The notes under the pieces: model-generated | Seen by the model: only the letters and a program-made list of their open reading frames with translations | What the model was told of the DNA's origin: nothing | Database searches by the model: none | From: an uncultured Muribaculaceae bacterium | Lineage (GTDB): Bacteria; Bacteroidota; Bacteroidia; Bacteroidales; Muribaculaceae | Reading direction: 5' to 3' | Length of the DNA stretch: 53,418 nucleotides | Assembly (NCBI GenBank): GCA_910586995.1 | Contig: CAJUKZ010000013.1 | Span: forward strand, 1 to 53,418 | Translations under genes and position numbers: made by a program | Shown: piece after piece, positions 26,293-34,740 of the stretch | Position numbering within the stretch: position 1 is the stretch's first letter | Layout: each line of letters starts with the position of its first letter

Positions 26293-27696
26293 ATGCTTGA
26301 CAGATTTGCCGAAATTTTGTGCGGCTATCCTCTTTTCTTTCTACTCATAGGGGGTGGGCTGTACTTATTTATTTCTTCGGGATTTGTCTCATTGCGCAGA
26401 CTGCCGCATGCTATCCGGGTATTGAGGTCGTCCGATAAGGATTCAGGAGATATGCCGTCGGCCAACGGGCAGATATCTTCGGCCCAGGCTCTCGCATCTG
26501 TAGTGGCGGCAACCATAGGTCTGGGGAATATAGCAGGTGTTGCCATCGCTCTTGTTGTAGGAGGGCCGGGTGCTATATTCTGGATGTGGGTAAGTGCATT
26601 AGTCGGGATGGCAACTAAATATCATGAAGGTGTATTATCGGTAATGTACAGGAGACCTCCTGTGGATGGTGATCCTTCGCCCCGCGGAGGCACAATGTAT
26701 GTTATCCGCAACGGTCTGCATCGGCGATGGCGTTGGGCGGCCTCGCTTTTTGCAGTTGCCGGTATGTTCGGTACACTATGCATAATGAATTCCAACCAGT
26801 TGACTGAAGCTGTGGTGGCTACTTTTACTACTCCGGAGTCGGTGGAGTCGCATCAGTTGCTTTCGTCTTTGTCTTCATTGACATCTTTATCATCCATGCA
26901 GGTGCTTCGGCTTTGTATCGGCATTGGAGTATCGCTTATTGTTGCCCTTGTCGTCCTGGGAGGGTTAAGACGCATAGCGGCGGTTGCGTCTGTACTTGTT
27001 CCGTTCATGGTCGGGGTATATTTCATCATGGTGCTATATATAATTGTTACCCATTTTGAACATCTACCATCAGTCTTCACTACAATCTTTTCGGAAGCAT
27101 TTAATATAAAAGCCGGAGTGGGTTCTCTTATAGGTATTGCGATTATAGGAGCCCGGCGGGCGGCTTTGGTCAATGATGCCGGAGTAGGTACTGCTGGTAT
27201 AATGCATGGCTCATCAAGCAATACATCTCCAGTGCGTGAGGGACTTATTGCAATGTTAGGGCCTTCTGTGGATTCCGGACTTGTTTGCACATTGACGGCA
27301 TTGGCTATAATGCTTGCTTTACCAAGTGATGCTTTGCTGCAGATGTCTGGAGATATAAAGGGTCTTGAGGTTGCAACAAAGGCATTTTCAAATGCTATCC
27401 CGTATGGTGAGTATTTTCTAATGGCGATAGTTGCCTGCTTCGCATTATCCTCAATGTTCTCTTATAGCTATTATGGCGCGTCGTGCGCACGATATTTGTT
27501 CGGGCCGAAAAGGTCGGCATGGTATACTTATATTTTTATTGCGACAATTGCAGTCTTTGCTGTAGTTCCGCTGGGTGCAGCAGTCGCTCTCTGCGACATA
27601 TTTTATGCTCTGATGGCTATACCGACAATGATAACTGTGATAGCTTTGAGCGGGCGTGTGCGGGCTGCTACAAAAAAATACTTCACAAGCCGTTGA
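26293..27696 (+). CDS. alanine/glycine:cation symporter (AGCS family)
   Basis: 467 residues from the ATG at 26293; an upstream start at 26173 lies inside feoB. About ten membrane segments are visible. The family signatures are QALASVVAATIGLGNIAGVAIALVVGGPGAIFWMW (in pieces, about 60-95) and the GIAIIGARRAALVNDAGVGTAGIMH region, with GPSVDSGLVCTLTAL. AGCS transporters import alanine, glycine or related amino acids with Na+ or H+. It is 20 bases after feoAB and probably in the same message. The C-terminal half carries YSYYG, also typical. Confidence 0.92.
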   Translation: MLDRFAEILCGYPLFFLLIGGGLYLFISSGFVSLRRLPHAIRVLRSSDKDSGDMPSANGQISSAQALASVVAATIGLGNIAGVAIALVVGGPGAIFWMWVSALVGMATKYHEGVLSVMYRRPPVDGDPSPRGGTMYVIRNGLHRRWRWAASLFAVAGMFGTLCIMNSNQLTEAVVATFTTPESVESHQLLSSLSSLTSLSSMQVLRLCIGIGVSLIVALVVLGGLRRIAAVASVLVPFMVGVYFIMVLYIIVTHFEHLPSVFTTIFSEAFNIKAGVGSLIGIAIIGARRAALVNDAGVGTAGIMHGSSSNTSPVREGLIAMLGPSVDSGLVCTLTALAIMLALPSDALLQMSGDIKGLEVATKAFSNAIPYGEYFLMAIVACFALSSMFSYSYYGASCARYLFGPKRSAWYTYIFIATIAVFAVVPLGAAVALCDIFYALMAIPTMITVIALSGRVRAATKKYFTSR

Positions 27697-27751
27697 CCGC
27701 GTTAATATTCATTACATATTATTAAGCAAGCTATTAAATAATCAAAAGACC

Positions 27752-27783
27752 TTGAAATAAAGCCGATTGATTGACTATCTTTG
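27752..27783 (+). promoter_or_regulatory. promoter of the carboxypeptidase-regulatory-domain gene
   Basis: TTG at 27752-27754 and TATCTTTG at 27776-27783 are separated by 21 bases. Start of transcription is expected near 27790, 44 bases before the ATG. Confidence 0.7.
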
Positions 27784-27833
27784 CTGAAGCAATTCTTGCA
27801 TTGTTTTAATCAATATCTGAATATATCGGCAGC

Positions 27834-29147
27834 ATGAGATTCCATACACCTGTTCTATCGTCACGCATAAAGTGGTTAATTTTGATTTCTGTCAGTCTGA
27901 TTCCATATACGGCCGAAAGTAAAAACAAAATTGTTGTTGTGGCAGATTCACTGACCAATTTGCCGCTTGCTAATGCATCGATCTTTGACAGGAACGGGAA
28001 ATTTGTAGGAACAAGCAATTCCCGTGGAGGTATTGTCTGTGTATCTGCTAACGACTATCCCATTACTGTGAGATATATGGGGTTCAAGGAAAAAAATGTC
28101 TGCAATTCTGTGGATACGATTTTCCTACAGGAGTCTGTCATGCAATTACCTGAGGTGACAGTTGAATCGAGAAGTAAAAAAATGCTCCACATCCTCGCGT
28201 ATGCACGTGAATATTCTACATTGTCGACTTATACGGATACGGTAACGCTGTTCAGGGAAAAAATGATGGACTTCATGCTTCCTGAAGGCCGGGATATGAA
28301 ATACCAGGGATGGAAATATCCGAGGACATTGAATTCAAGATCGTATTATCATTTTACAGATGATAGAGGACTTGACAGTGTAAGTGACATGTGTCGGTAT
28401 CATTTTACATGGTCTGATTGGGTTGGAATCGTACCGGAGGTGGAGCTACCTCAGGCTATCGCAGGCATGGAATCGGGTACAGACACATTGTCCGGCAAAT
28501 ACAGCCCGTCAGAGATATGGGTTAAGAACGGGGATCGAGTGACTTTGGAAATCAATATAATGGCAGATACGGCAAGCCGAAAATGGATGCCGTCTTTTTC
28601 GTCCTTCTTTAAAGGAGATGTTGATTTTGAACAGTTCCGTATTAGAGTTAATTATAATGATGTTGTGGATGATATTGTACATCCTGCTGATATGACCGGA
28701 TATTCCTTCAATATAGAGTCTAACGGGCGGGGACACGATATGTTTCATTTCAGCCATGCCGACGAACCGTTTTATGTGACTACGTATACTGAGGTATATA
28801 TATTGGATCGGGATTATATTTCAATCAAAGAAGCAAAAAAATGGAAAAACATAAAGTTCGGATCTGATGAGATCAAAATAATTGAGCCATTGGAAGCTCC
28901 TGAGCTTCAGCAATCTGTTCTGGCGCTTATAGATCGTGTAAACAAGGTTGATAAAAATAAAATCCGACTGAGCGTCGAACCTGATCATAGGTTTATCGGA
29001 CGTAATGTCGTAAAACGTAGTCTGGGCTACAGGGCGCTTAGCTTATTAAAAACTTTAACCGGTATCAGTAGTGCAAGGGCTAAAAAAGATTGGAACAGGC
29101 AATGGAATGAATTTAAATCGGAACAACTGAGAAGAAACAACCGTTGA
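27834..29147 (+). CDS. secreted carboxypeptidase-like regulatory domain protein
   Basis: 437 residues. Signal peptide about 1-29 (TAES). Residues 32-108 form a transthyretin-like CarboxypepD_reg domain: VVVADSLTNLPLANASIFD, GKFVGTSNSRGGI, ITVRYMGFKEK and the ELPEVTV-like end QLPEVTVES at 103-111. The remainder (about 115-437) is a Bacteroidota-specific region with no function I recognise, ending in a basic helix. Proteins of this shape occur in the periplasm or outer membrane; unlike SusC-type proteins it lacks a TonB plug and barrel. Monocistronic, with its own promoter and a strong terminator. Confidence 0.8.
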   Translation: MRFHTPVLSSRIKWLILISVSLIPYTAESKNKIVVVADSLTNLPLANASIFDRNGKFVGTSNSRGGIVCVSANDYPITVRYMGFKEKNVCNSVDTIFLQESVMQLPEVTVESRSKKMLHILAYAREYSTLSTYTDTVTLFREKMMDFMLPEGRDMKYQGWKYPRTLNSRSYYHFTDDRGLDSVSDMCRYHFTWSDWVGIVPEVELPQAIAGMESGTDTLSGKYSPSEIWVKNGDRVTLEINIMADTASRKWMPSFSSFFKGDVDFEQFRIRVNYNDVVDDIVHPADMTGYSFNIESNGRGHDMFHFSHADEPFYVTTYTEVYILDRDYISIKEAKKWKNIKFGSDEIKIIEPLEAPELQQSVLALIDRVNKVDKNKIRLSVEPDHRFIGRNVVKRSLGYRALSLLKTLTGISSARAKKDWNRQWNEFKSEQLRRNNR

Positions 29148-29195
29148 ATATTATTATTCCCGGCCTGCATGATAGCTGGTCGGGAATAATAAATT
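29147..29195. terminator. bidirectional terminator between 27834-29147 gene and glutamine synthetase
   Basis: TTATTATTCCCG (29151-29162) pairs perfectly with CGGGAATAATAA (29181-29192). AT-rich on both sides, between two convergent genes. Confidence 0.75.
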
Positions 29196-29212
29196 ATAAT
29201 GTTTGGTATAAA

Positions 29213-30733
29213 TCAGCCGCAATGGAAGAATTTATCCACCATACGTTTCATTTCGGCAGGATTGTTTTTTGCTTTTGATATCTCGTTGGAATCAAATGAT
29301 CGGAGGCTTTTGATTACAGCATCTATCATAGCATGGGTGAACACGCCTTTATCTTCGAATATGTCTCGAGCGGATGCAAGGGCATCGGCAGATCCGGAAC
29401 AGTCAACAGGCAGTTGGTCAAGTGTGGCAAGACGTCCCGCATTCTCTGCATTATGGATGTTGACGTCAACATAGGTCTTATCTGCTACTTCAAGTGCATC
29501 CGGCATTTCAAATCCGTAACGGCATGCAACTGCAAGACCGGCTATGAGCTGATATACATTAGCGCTACCGTCTGCACTTCGTATCTCAACTGTCTGTTTC
29601 ATGCTTGGGTCTATCATCATATCCACTGATGAATTCTCACATTCAGGATTTATGCTTCCGGACATATCACCTTCGGCAGTCCAACCTAATGGCACACGTA
29701 CAAGTACAGAGCGGTTACGATCACCCCAGCATACATTTGTCGGTGCTTCCTGATGAGGTACAAGTCTGAAGTAGCTTGTCGGGTTCTTGTTGCCAAAGGC
29801 AGTAAGGGCAGGGGCGAGACGCATCATGCCGGCAATTGCACGTCGTGCGGTTTCGCTGAGTTTTCGGTTTTCATCAAGCATTACATTATGCCCTTCTGCA
29901 TCAAGTATGCGCATGTGGATATGAAGCCCGGAGCCGGCTTTACCTGTTGTTATTTTTGGAGCGAATGTGACGTCACATCCGGCGCGATGTGCCATGTTGC
30001 GTATTACCCACTTCGCTACAGTGAGTTGATCCGCAGCATCCTCGGCGTCAACCGGAAGAAACTCAATCTCGTTTTGCTCATACACAGTGCCGTCAGCAGT
30101 AAAATTACCAACCTCGGAGTGTCCATATTTAATCCGTCCGCCGGTTGCAGCAATGGCAGCCATGCAAGAAACACGTAGGTCGTTGAATTTTGCAAATGGA
30201 GCGGATTCATGATAGCCTCGCTGATCGTCTACAGGGAATGTTCCGTCGCTTGGATGAATGACATAATACTCAAGTTCACCCATAGCCTGAAAACGATAGC
30301 CGGTAGTTTCAGTGAACATGCTGCATGCTTTGTGCAGTGTATATTCGGGAGAACATTCCAGCGGCTTACCGCCCTTATCGAAGAAAGAGCAAAGCATCGT
30401 CACTGTCGGCTGTGGTGCGAATGGGTCGACAAACGCAGTGCGGTAGCGTGGTATGACATATAAGTCGCTGTTTCCAGCTTCTATATATCCGGGAAAGAGG
30501 CTTGATCCATCTACCCGTTCACCAAGAGTAAGGATTGTATTGAGATATTCAAGATCATTGATTACGAAGTTGAGTGTCTTCAGCCTTCCATCAGCCGCAG
30601 GATACATGAAATTAATCATCTGGATATCCCGTTCTATCACGAAGCGTACGATGTCTTCGCGAGTGAAGTCTTTTGCAGGTTTGTCAAGATGGCGTACCAC
30701 CTCATTTTTGGATAATAATATTTCCTTTTTCAT
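29213..30733 (-). CDS. glnA: glutamine synthetase family protein (type I-like)
   Basis: 506 residues. The beta-grasp N-terminal domain is about 1-125. Metal and substrate motifs follow: GELEYYV (Glu153, Glu155), YEQNEIEF (the GQ-E-I equivalent), GSGLHIHM, NPTSYFRLVPHQEAPTNVCWGDRNRSVLVRVP (in pieces), and EIRSADGSANVY in place of the usual RxPD..aNPY. The Tyr of the adenylylation loop (NLYDLP type) is not seen. It should join glutamate and ammonia, but the altered C-terminal motif leaves room for a related gamma-glutamyl ligase. It stands alone, divergent from the fucose operon. Confidence 0.83.
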   Translation of the reverse strand: MKKEILLSKNEVVRHLDKPAKDFTREDIVRFVIERDIQMINFMYPAADGRLKTLNFVINDLEYLNTILTLGERVDGSSLFPGYIEAGNSDLYVIPRYRTAFVDPFAPQPTVTMLCSFFDKGGKPLECSPEYTLHKACSMFTETTGYRFQAMGELEYYVIHPSDGTFPVDDQRGYHESAPFAKFNDLRVSCMAAIAATGGRIKYGHSEVGNFTADGTVYEQNEIEFLPVDAEDAADQLTVAKWVIRNMAHRAGCDVTFAPKITTGKAGSGLHIHMRILDAEGHNVMLDENRKLSETARRAIAGMMRLAPALTAFGNKNPTSYFRLVPHQEAPTNVCWGDRNRSVLVRVPLGWTAEGDMSGSINPECENSSVDMMIDPSMKQTVEIRSADGSANVYQLIAGLAVACRYGFEMPDALEVADKTYVDVNIHNAENAGRLATLDQLPVDCSGSADALASARDIFEDKGVFTHAMIDAVIKSLRSFDSNEISKAKNNPAEMKRMVDKFFHCG

Positions 30734-30776
30734 GATATGTATGAGTTAATCAATTGTAGACAAAATGATGTCGCTT

Positions 30777-30784
30777 CAAAAATA
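30777..30784 (-). promoter_or_regulatory. -7 element of the glutamine synthetase gene
   Basis: On the minus strand TATTTTTG fits TAnnTTTG; no -33 box at the expected distance. Leader about 37 bases. Confidence 0.4.
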
Positions 30785-30838
30785 AACAAAAAAATTCTGT
30801 ACTCTGTTTATTTTACCTAATTTAACCTATTCATGATG

Positions 30839-30868
30839 TTTGTACAATCAAAATAATGATTACATTTG
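30839..30868 (+). promoter_or_regulatory. promoter of the fucose operon
   Basis: TTTG at 30839-30842 and TACATTTG at 30861-30868, 18 bases apart. Expected start near 30875, so the fucI ATG is 30904 and not the in-frame ATG at 30856, which lies inside the promoter. Confidence 0.65.
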
Positions 30869-30903
30869 CAACATTCTTGAATCTAATTATCACTAAAATA
30901 GAA

Positions 30904-32679
30904 ATGAAAAAGTATCCTAAAATCGGAATTAGACCTACTATCGACGGACGTCAGGGAGGCGTGCGGGAAAGTCTTGAGGAAAAAACCATGAATATGGCCA
31001 AAGCAGTGGCCGAACTTATAAGTAAGAATCTTCGTAATGGCGATGGCTCTCCTGTCGAATGCGTGATTGCAGACGGCACAATTGGCCGTGTGGCAGAGAC
31101 AGCAGCATGTGCCGAAAAATTTGAGAGGGAAGGCGTTGGCGCTACTATAACTGTAACATCATGCTGGTGCTATGGCGCGGAGACTATGGATATGAATCCG
31201 TACTGGCCAAAGGCTGTATGGGGTTTTAATGGAACAGAGCGCCCGGGTGCTGTGTATCTTGCTGCGGTGCTTGCTGCGCATGCACAGAAAGGACTCCCGG
31301 CATTTGGTATATATGGACATGATGTGCAGGATATAGACGACAATACGATTCCGGCCGATGTAGCTGAGAAAATTTTGCGTTTTGCGCGTGCGGCTCTTGC
31401 TGTCGCCAATATGCGTGGTAAAAGTTATCTGTCGATGGGATCGGTGTCGATGGGTATTGCCGGCAGTATTGTTGATCCGGATTTTTTTCAGGAATATCTC
31501 GGAATGCGTAATGAGTCGGTCGATCTTACAGAGATCATTCGCCGTATGACAGAAGGTATTTATGACAAGGATGAATACGAAAAGGCAATGGCATGGACTG
31601 AAAAGTATTGCAAGGTCAACGAAGGGAAAGATATATGCAATACCGTAAAGGCAAAGTCCAGAGAAGAAAAGGATGCAGACTGGGAATTCATAGTCAAGAT
31701 GACCATAATAATGAGGGATCTTATGAAAGGAAATCCGAGATTGCTCGAAATGGGATTCAAAGAGGAGGCTATGGGACATAATGCTATTGCTGCCGGTTTC
31801 CAGGGACAACGTCAATGGACTGATTTCTATCCCAACGGTGACTTCTCAGAGGCGCTTCTAAATACATCATTTGACTGGAATGGCATACGTGAGGCGTATG
31901 TGCTCGCTACTGAAAATGATGCATGCAATGGAGTGGCTATGCTGTTTGGTCACTTGTTGACAAACAGAGCGCAGATTTTCTCTGATGTCAGAACATATTG
32001 GAGTCCGGAAGCAGTACGCCGAGTTACTGGAAAGGAGCTTACTGGCATGGCCAAGGATGGAATCATACATTTGATAAATTCCGGCGCTACAACACTCGAC
32101 GGAACCGGAATGGTTTCGGATGAGAATGGAATGCCGGTGATGAAACAGCCTTGGGAACTTACTGATAAGGACGTCGAGAATTGCCTTGCCGCAACGACAT
32201 GGTATCCTGCCAACCGTGATTATTTCCGTGGAGGTGGTTTCTCAAGCAATTTCCTTACCAAAGGTGGTATGCCTGTTACGATGATGCGCTTGAATCTTGT
32301 CAAGGGGCTTGGTCCTGTGCTCCAGCTTGCAGAAGGTTGGACGGTTGATATAGATCCCGAGATCCATGAGATTCTGGATAAACGTACAGACCCATCTTGG
32401 CCAACAACATGGTTTGTGCCGCGTCTTGATAGCTCTCGACCTGCATTTAAGGATGTTTACTCTGTTATGAATAATTGGGGTGCTAATCATGGCGCGATAA
32501 CATTCGGACATATTGGTGCTGACCTCATAACATTAGCTTCCATATTGAGAATACCGGTGTGCATGCATAATGTCGATGATGACAAGATCTTCCGTCCTGC
32601 CGCATGGAATGCATTCGGTATGGATAAGGAAGGTGCAGATTATCGAGCATGCAAGAATTATGGTCCAATCTATAAGTAA
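30904..32679 (+). CDS. fucI: L-fucose isomerase
   Basis: 591 residues, the usual length. The cytoplasmic Mn2+-dependent enzyme converts L-fucose to L-fuculose. Family signatures are the N-terminal KIGIRPTIDGRQGGVRESLE, the TVTSCWCYGAET segment, GFQGQRQWTDFYPNGDF, ATENDACNGVAML with the metal-binding Glu and Asp, and NNWGANHGAITFGHIGADL with the active-site His near the C-terminus. First gene of fucI-fucA-kinase-fucP, with 5 bases to fucA. Mucin glycans are the probable source of fucose in a gut host. Confidence 0.96.
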   Translation: MKKYPKIGIRPTIDGRQGGVRESLEEKTMNMAKAVAELISKNLRNGDGSPVECVIADGTIGRVAETAACAEKFEREGVGATITVTSCWCYGAETMDMNPYWPKAVWGFNGTERPGAVYLAAVLAAHAQKGLPAFGIYGHDVQDIDDNTIPADVAEKILRFARAALAVANMRGKSYLSMGSVSMGIAGSIVDPDFFQEYLGMRNESVDLTEIIRRMTEGIYDKDEYEKAMAWTEKYCKVNEGKDICNTVKAKSREEKDADWEFIVKMTIIMRDLMKGNPRLLEMGFKEEAMGHNAIAAGFQGQRQWTDFYPNGDFSEALLNTSFDWNGIREAYVLATENDACNGVAMLFGHLLTNRAQIFSDVRTYWSPEAVRRVTGKELTGMAKDGIIHLINSGATTLDGTGMVSDENGMPVMKQPWELTDKDVENCLAATTWYPANRDYFRGGGFSSNFLTKGGMPVTMMRLNLVKGLGPVLQLAEGWTVDIDPEIHEILDKRTDPSWPTTWFVPRLDSSRPAFKDVYSVMNNWGANHGAITFGHIGADLITLASILRIPVCMHNVDDDKIFRPAAWNAFGMDKEGADYRACKNYGPIYK

Positions 32680-32684
32680 TAAGT

Positions 32685-33323
32685 ATGGTGTCAACATATC
32701 AGATCGACGAATTTGTGCGCCAGGCGCATCGTGTCGGTAAAGCCGGATTAACTATATGCAGCAGTGGCAATCTGTCATGGCGCATTGGCGATGAGGTACT
32801 TATTTCAGGAACAGGATCGTGGGTGCCTGAATTGCGGGCAAACAGAGTCTCTTTGTGCCGTCTGTCAGATGGAACAGTATTGAATGGAGTGAAGCCGTCT
32901 ATGGAAAGTGTATTTCATTTAGGAGTACTCAGGGAACGTCCGGATGTGAATGTTGTGTTGCATTTCCAGTCTCCATACGCGACTGCTGTTGCTTGCATGA
33001 AAGACAGGCCATCGGATTTTAATGTCACTGCTGAAATTCCACTGCATGTAGGGGCTGAGATTCCGATGATTCCATATTTCCGTCCCGGTTCGCCTGAATT
33101 GGCGGAGCATGTAGTGGCTGAAATGAAGACACATAATTCGGTCATGCTGCTTAAACATGGACAAGTAGTCTGTGGAAAAGATTTTGACGAAGCATTTGAA
33201 CGCGCCATGTTCTTCGAGATGGCATGCCGTATCGCGGTTATCAATGGCAATAACCGGGATTTGCTGACAAATGCAGAAGTTTGTGATCTCGAGGAATACT
33301 TTCTTGGAAAAGAAGGAAAATGA
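32685..33323 (+). CDS. fucA: class II aldolase, probable L-fuculose-phosphate aldolase
   Basis: 212 residues. It should split L-fuculose 1-phosphate into dihydroxyacetone phosphate and L-lactaldehyde. SSGNLS (26-31) is the phosphate-binding turn, Glu74 in PSMESVFH the catalytic acid, His93 in VLHFQSPYAT and His158 in LLKHGQV the zinc ligands. The normal second ligand of the HxH pair is Gln95 here. Two cytosines would not explain this; the surrounding residues are well conserved, so it looks like a family variant rather than damage. Start at 32685 follows fucI by 5 bases; stop overlaps the kinase start (ATGA). Confidence 0.86.
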   Translation: MVSTYQIDEFVRQAHRVGKAGLTICSSGNLSWRIGDEVLISGTGSWVPELRANRVSLCRLSDGTVLNGVKPSMESVFHLGVLRERPDVNVVLHFQSPYATAVACMKDRPSDFNVTAEIPLHVGAEIPMIPYFRPGSPELAEHVVAEMKTHNSVMLLKHGQVVCGKDFDEAFERAMFFEMACRIAVINGNNRDLLTNAEVCDLEEYFLGKEGK

Positions 33324-34684
33324 GTGCTACATATCTTGCAATAGATTTCGGTGGAGGAAGCGGTCGTGTTATGGCCGCTTCCATCCATAACGGCAGTCCG
33401 GTGCTTGAGGAAGTATACCGGTTTACAAACCGCCAGGTGGATATAGGAGGGTATATTTTCTGGGATTTCCCGGCGTTATGGGCGGATATGAAGGAAGGTA
33501 TACGGCGTGCAGCATTGCGTTATGACGATATACGTAGTATAGGTATTGACACATGGGGCGTTGACTTTGGGCTTATAGATAGTAATGGAATCCTGCTTGG
33601 AAATCCAATATGCTATCGTGATAATCATGTAGATTCGATACCACAGGAATACTTCTCATCACATTCTGTAGAGGAATATTATTCAACGCAAGGCATACAG
33701 GTGATGGCGATAAATACCATCTTCAGGCTTATGTCCATGCAGAGAAATAATGATCCCAGAATTGCTTGTGCAGATAAATTGTTGTTCATGCCGGATCTTT
33801 TTAGCTACTACCTTACTGGTGTGGCAAATTGCGAGTATACGGAGGCTTCGACTTCAGGACTGCTTGACGCCACGACGCGGGATTGGAATCGGGTGCTTAT
33901 ACGTGAATTGGGGTTGCCTGAAAGCATATTTCCGGAGATAGTTATGCCTGGCACATCAAGAGGGAATGTTTTGCCACATGTATGCACTGAGCTTGGTTTG
34001 CCCAAAGATGTCAAGGTGATAGCTGTCGGATCTCATGATACAGCCAGTGCCGTATTTGCTGCTCCGCGATCAGATGAGGGTATTGTTTCGGCCTTTCTTA
34101 GTTCCGGCACATGGTCTCTGCTTGGGATTGTTCTTGATGAGCCTGTGCTTACTGAGAAAGCCCGGTTATCTGGTTTCTCAAATGAGGGAGGAGTAGGGGG
34201 CAGAATTTTATTTCTACAGAATATAACAGGATTGTGGATTTTGCAACGCCTTGTTGAAAGTTGGAAAAAGCGTGGTTTAGTAAGCGATTACCCATCTCTT
34301 GTAGATATGGCAGAGACATCATCCATTGATTCAATTCTGCAGGTTGATGATCCTGTTTTTTCCACTCATTCCGATATGGAGTCCGTAATCTCAAGATATT
34401 GTTTGGAACGGGGGCTATCTGTACCGCAGTCGCAGGGCGAATTCGTGCTATGTGTATTGCAGTCTTTGGCTGCAAGATATGCCGAAGGTGTTGATAGACT
34501 TAATGCATTTCTTCCTTCCAAGATACAAAGATTGAATATTATTGGGGGCGGATCAAACAACCGTTTGCTGAACAGGTTGACAGAACAAGCCTGCGGAATA
34601 CCTGTCGAAGCCGGACCATCGGAAGCAACTGCCATTGGCAATGTGCTGGTTCAGATCCGGGTTGATACTGATAGCGGGTGTTGA
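33320..34684 (+). CDS. fucK: FGGY-family sugar kinase, probable L-fuculokinase (rhamnulokinase-like)
   Basis: 454 residues. The ATPase fold of the FGGY family is clear: AIDFGGGSGRVM at 7-18, GIDTWGVDFGLID, LLFMPDLFSYYLTG, and the C-terminal RLNIIGGGSNNRLLNRLTEQA with the adenosine-binding glycines. Sequence flavour is that of rhamnulokinase (RhaB) more than enterobacterial FucK, but its place between fucA and fucP, with fucI upstream, argues that it phosphorylates L-fuculose. Its start overlaps the aldolase stop. It may also act on rhamnulose; the sequence alone cannot decide. Confidence 0.85.
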   Translation: MSATYLAIDFGGGSGRVMAASIHNGSPVLEEVYRFTNRQVDIGGYIFWDFPALWADMKEGIRRAALRYDDIRSIGIDTWGVDFGLIDSNGILLGNPICYRDNHVDSIPQEYFSSHSVEEYYSTQGIQVMAINTIFRLMSMQRNNDPRIACADKLLFMPDLFSYYLTGVANCEYTEASTSGLLDATTRDWNRVLIRELGLPESIFPEIVMPGTSRGNVLPHVCTELGLPKDVKVIAVGSHDTASAVFAAPRSDEGIVSAFLSSGTWSLLGIVLDEPVLTEKARLSGFSNEGGVGGRILFLQNITGLWILQRLVESWKKRGLVSDYPSLVDMAETSSIDSILQVDDPVFSTHSDMESVISRYCLERGLSVPQSQGEFVLCVLQSLAARYAEGVDRLNAFLPSKIQRLNIIGGGSNNRLLNRLTEQACGIPVEAGPSEATAIGNVLVQIRVDTDSGC

Positions 34685-34740
34685 GATTATTGAAGAACAC
34701 ACCTGCATATAAATTACCTTAAACCATTTAAAATATAACC

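Noticed and set aside
31159..31815. Minus-strand frame of 218 codons inside fucI
   Set aside because: It lies fully within a strongly conserved isomerase and has no recognisable motif.
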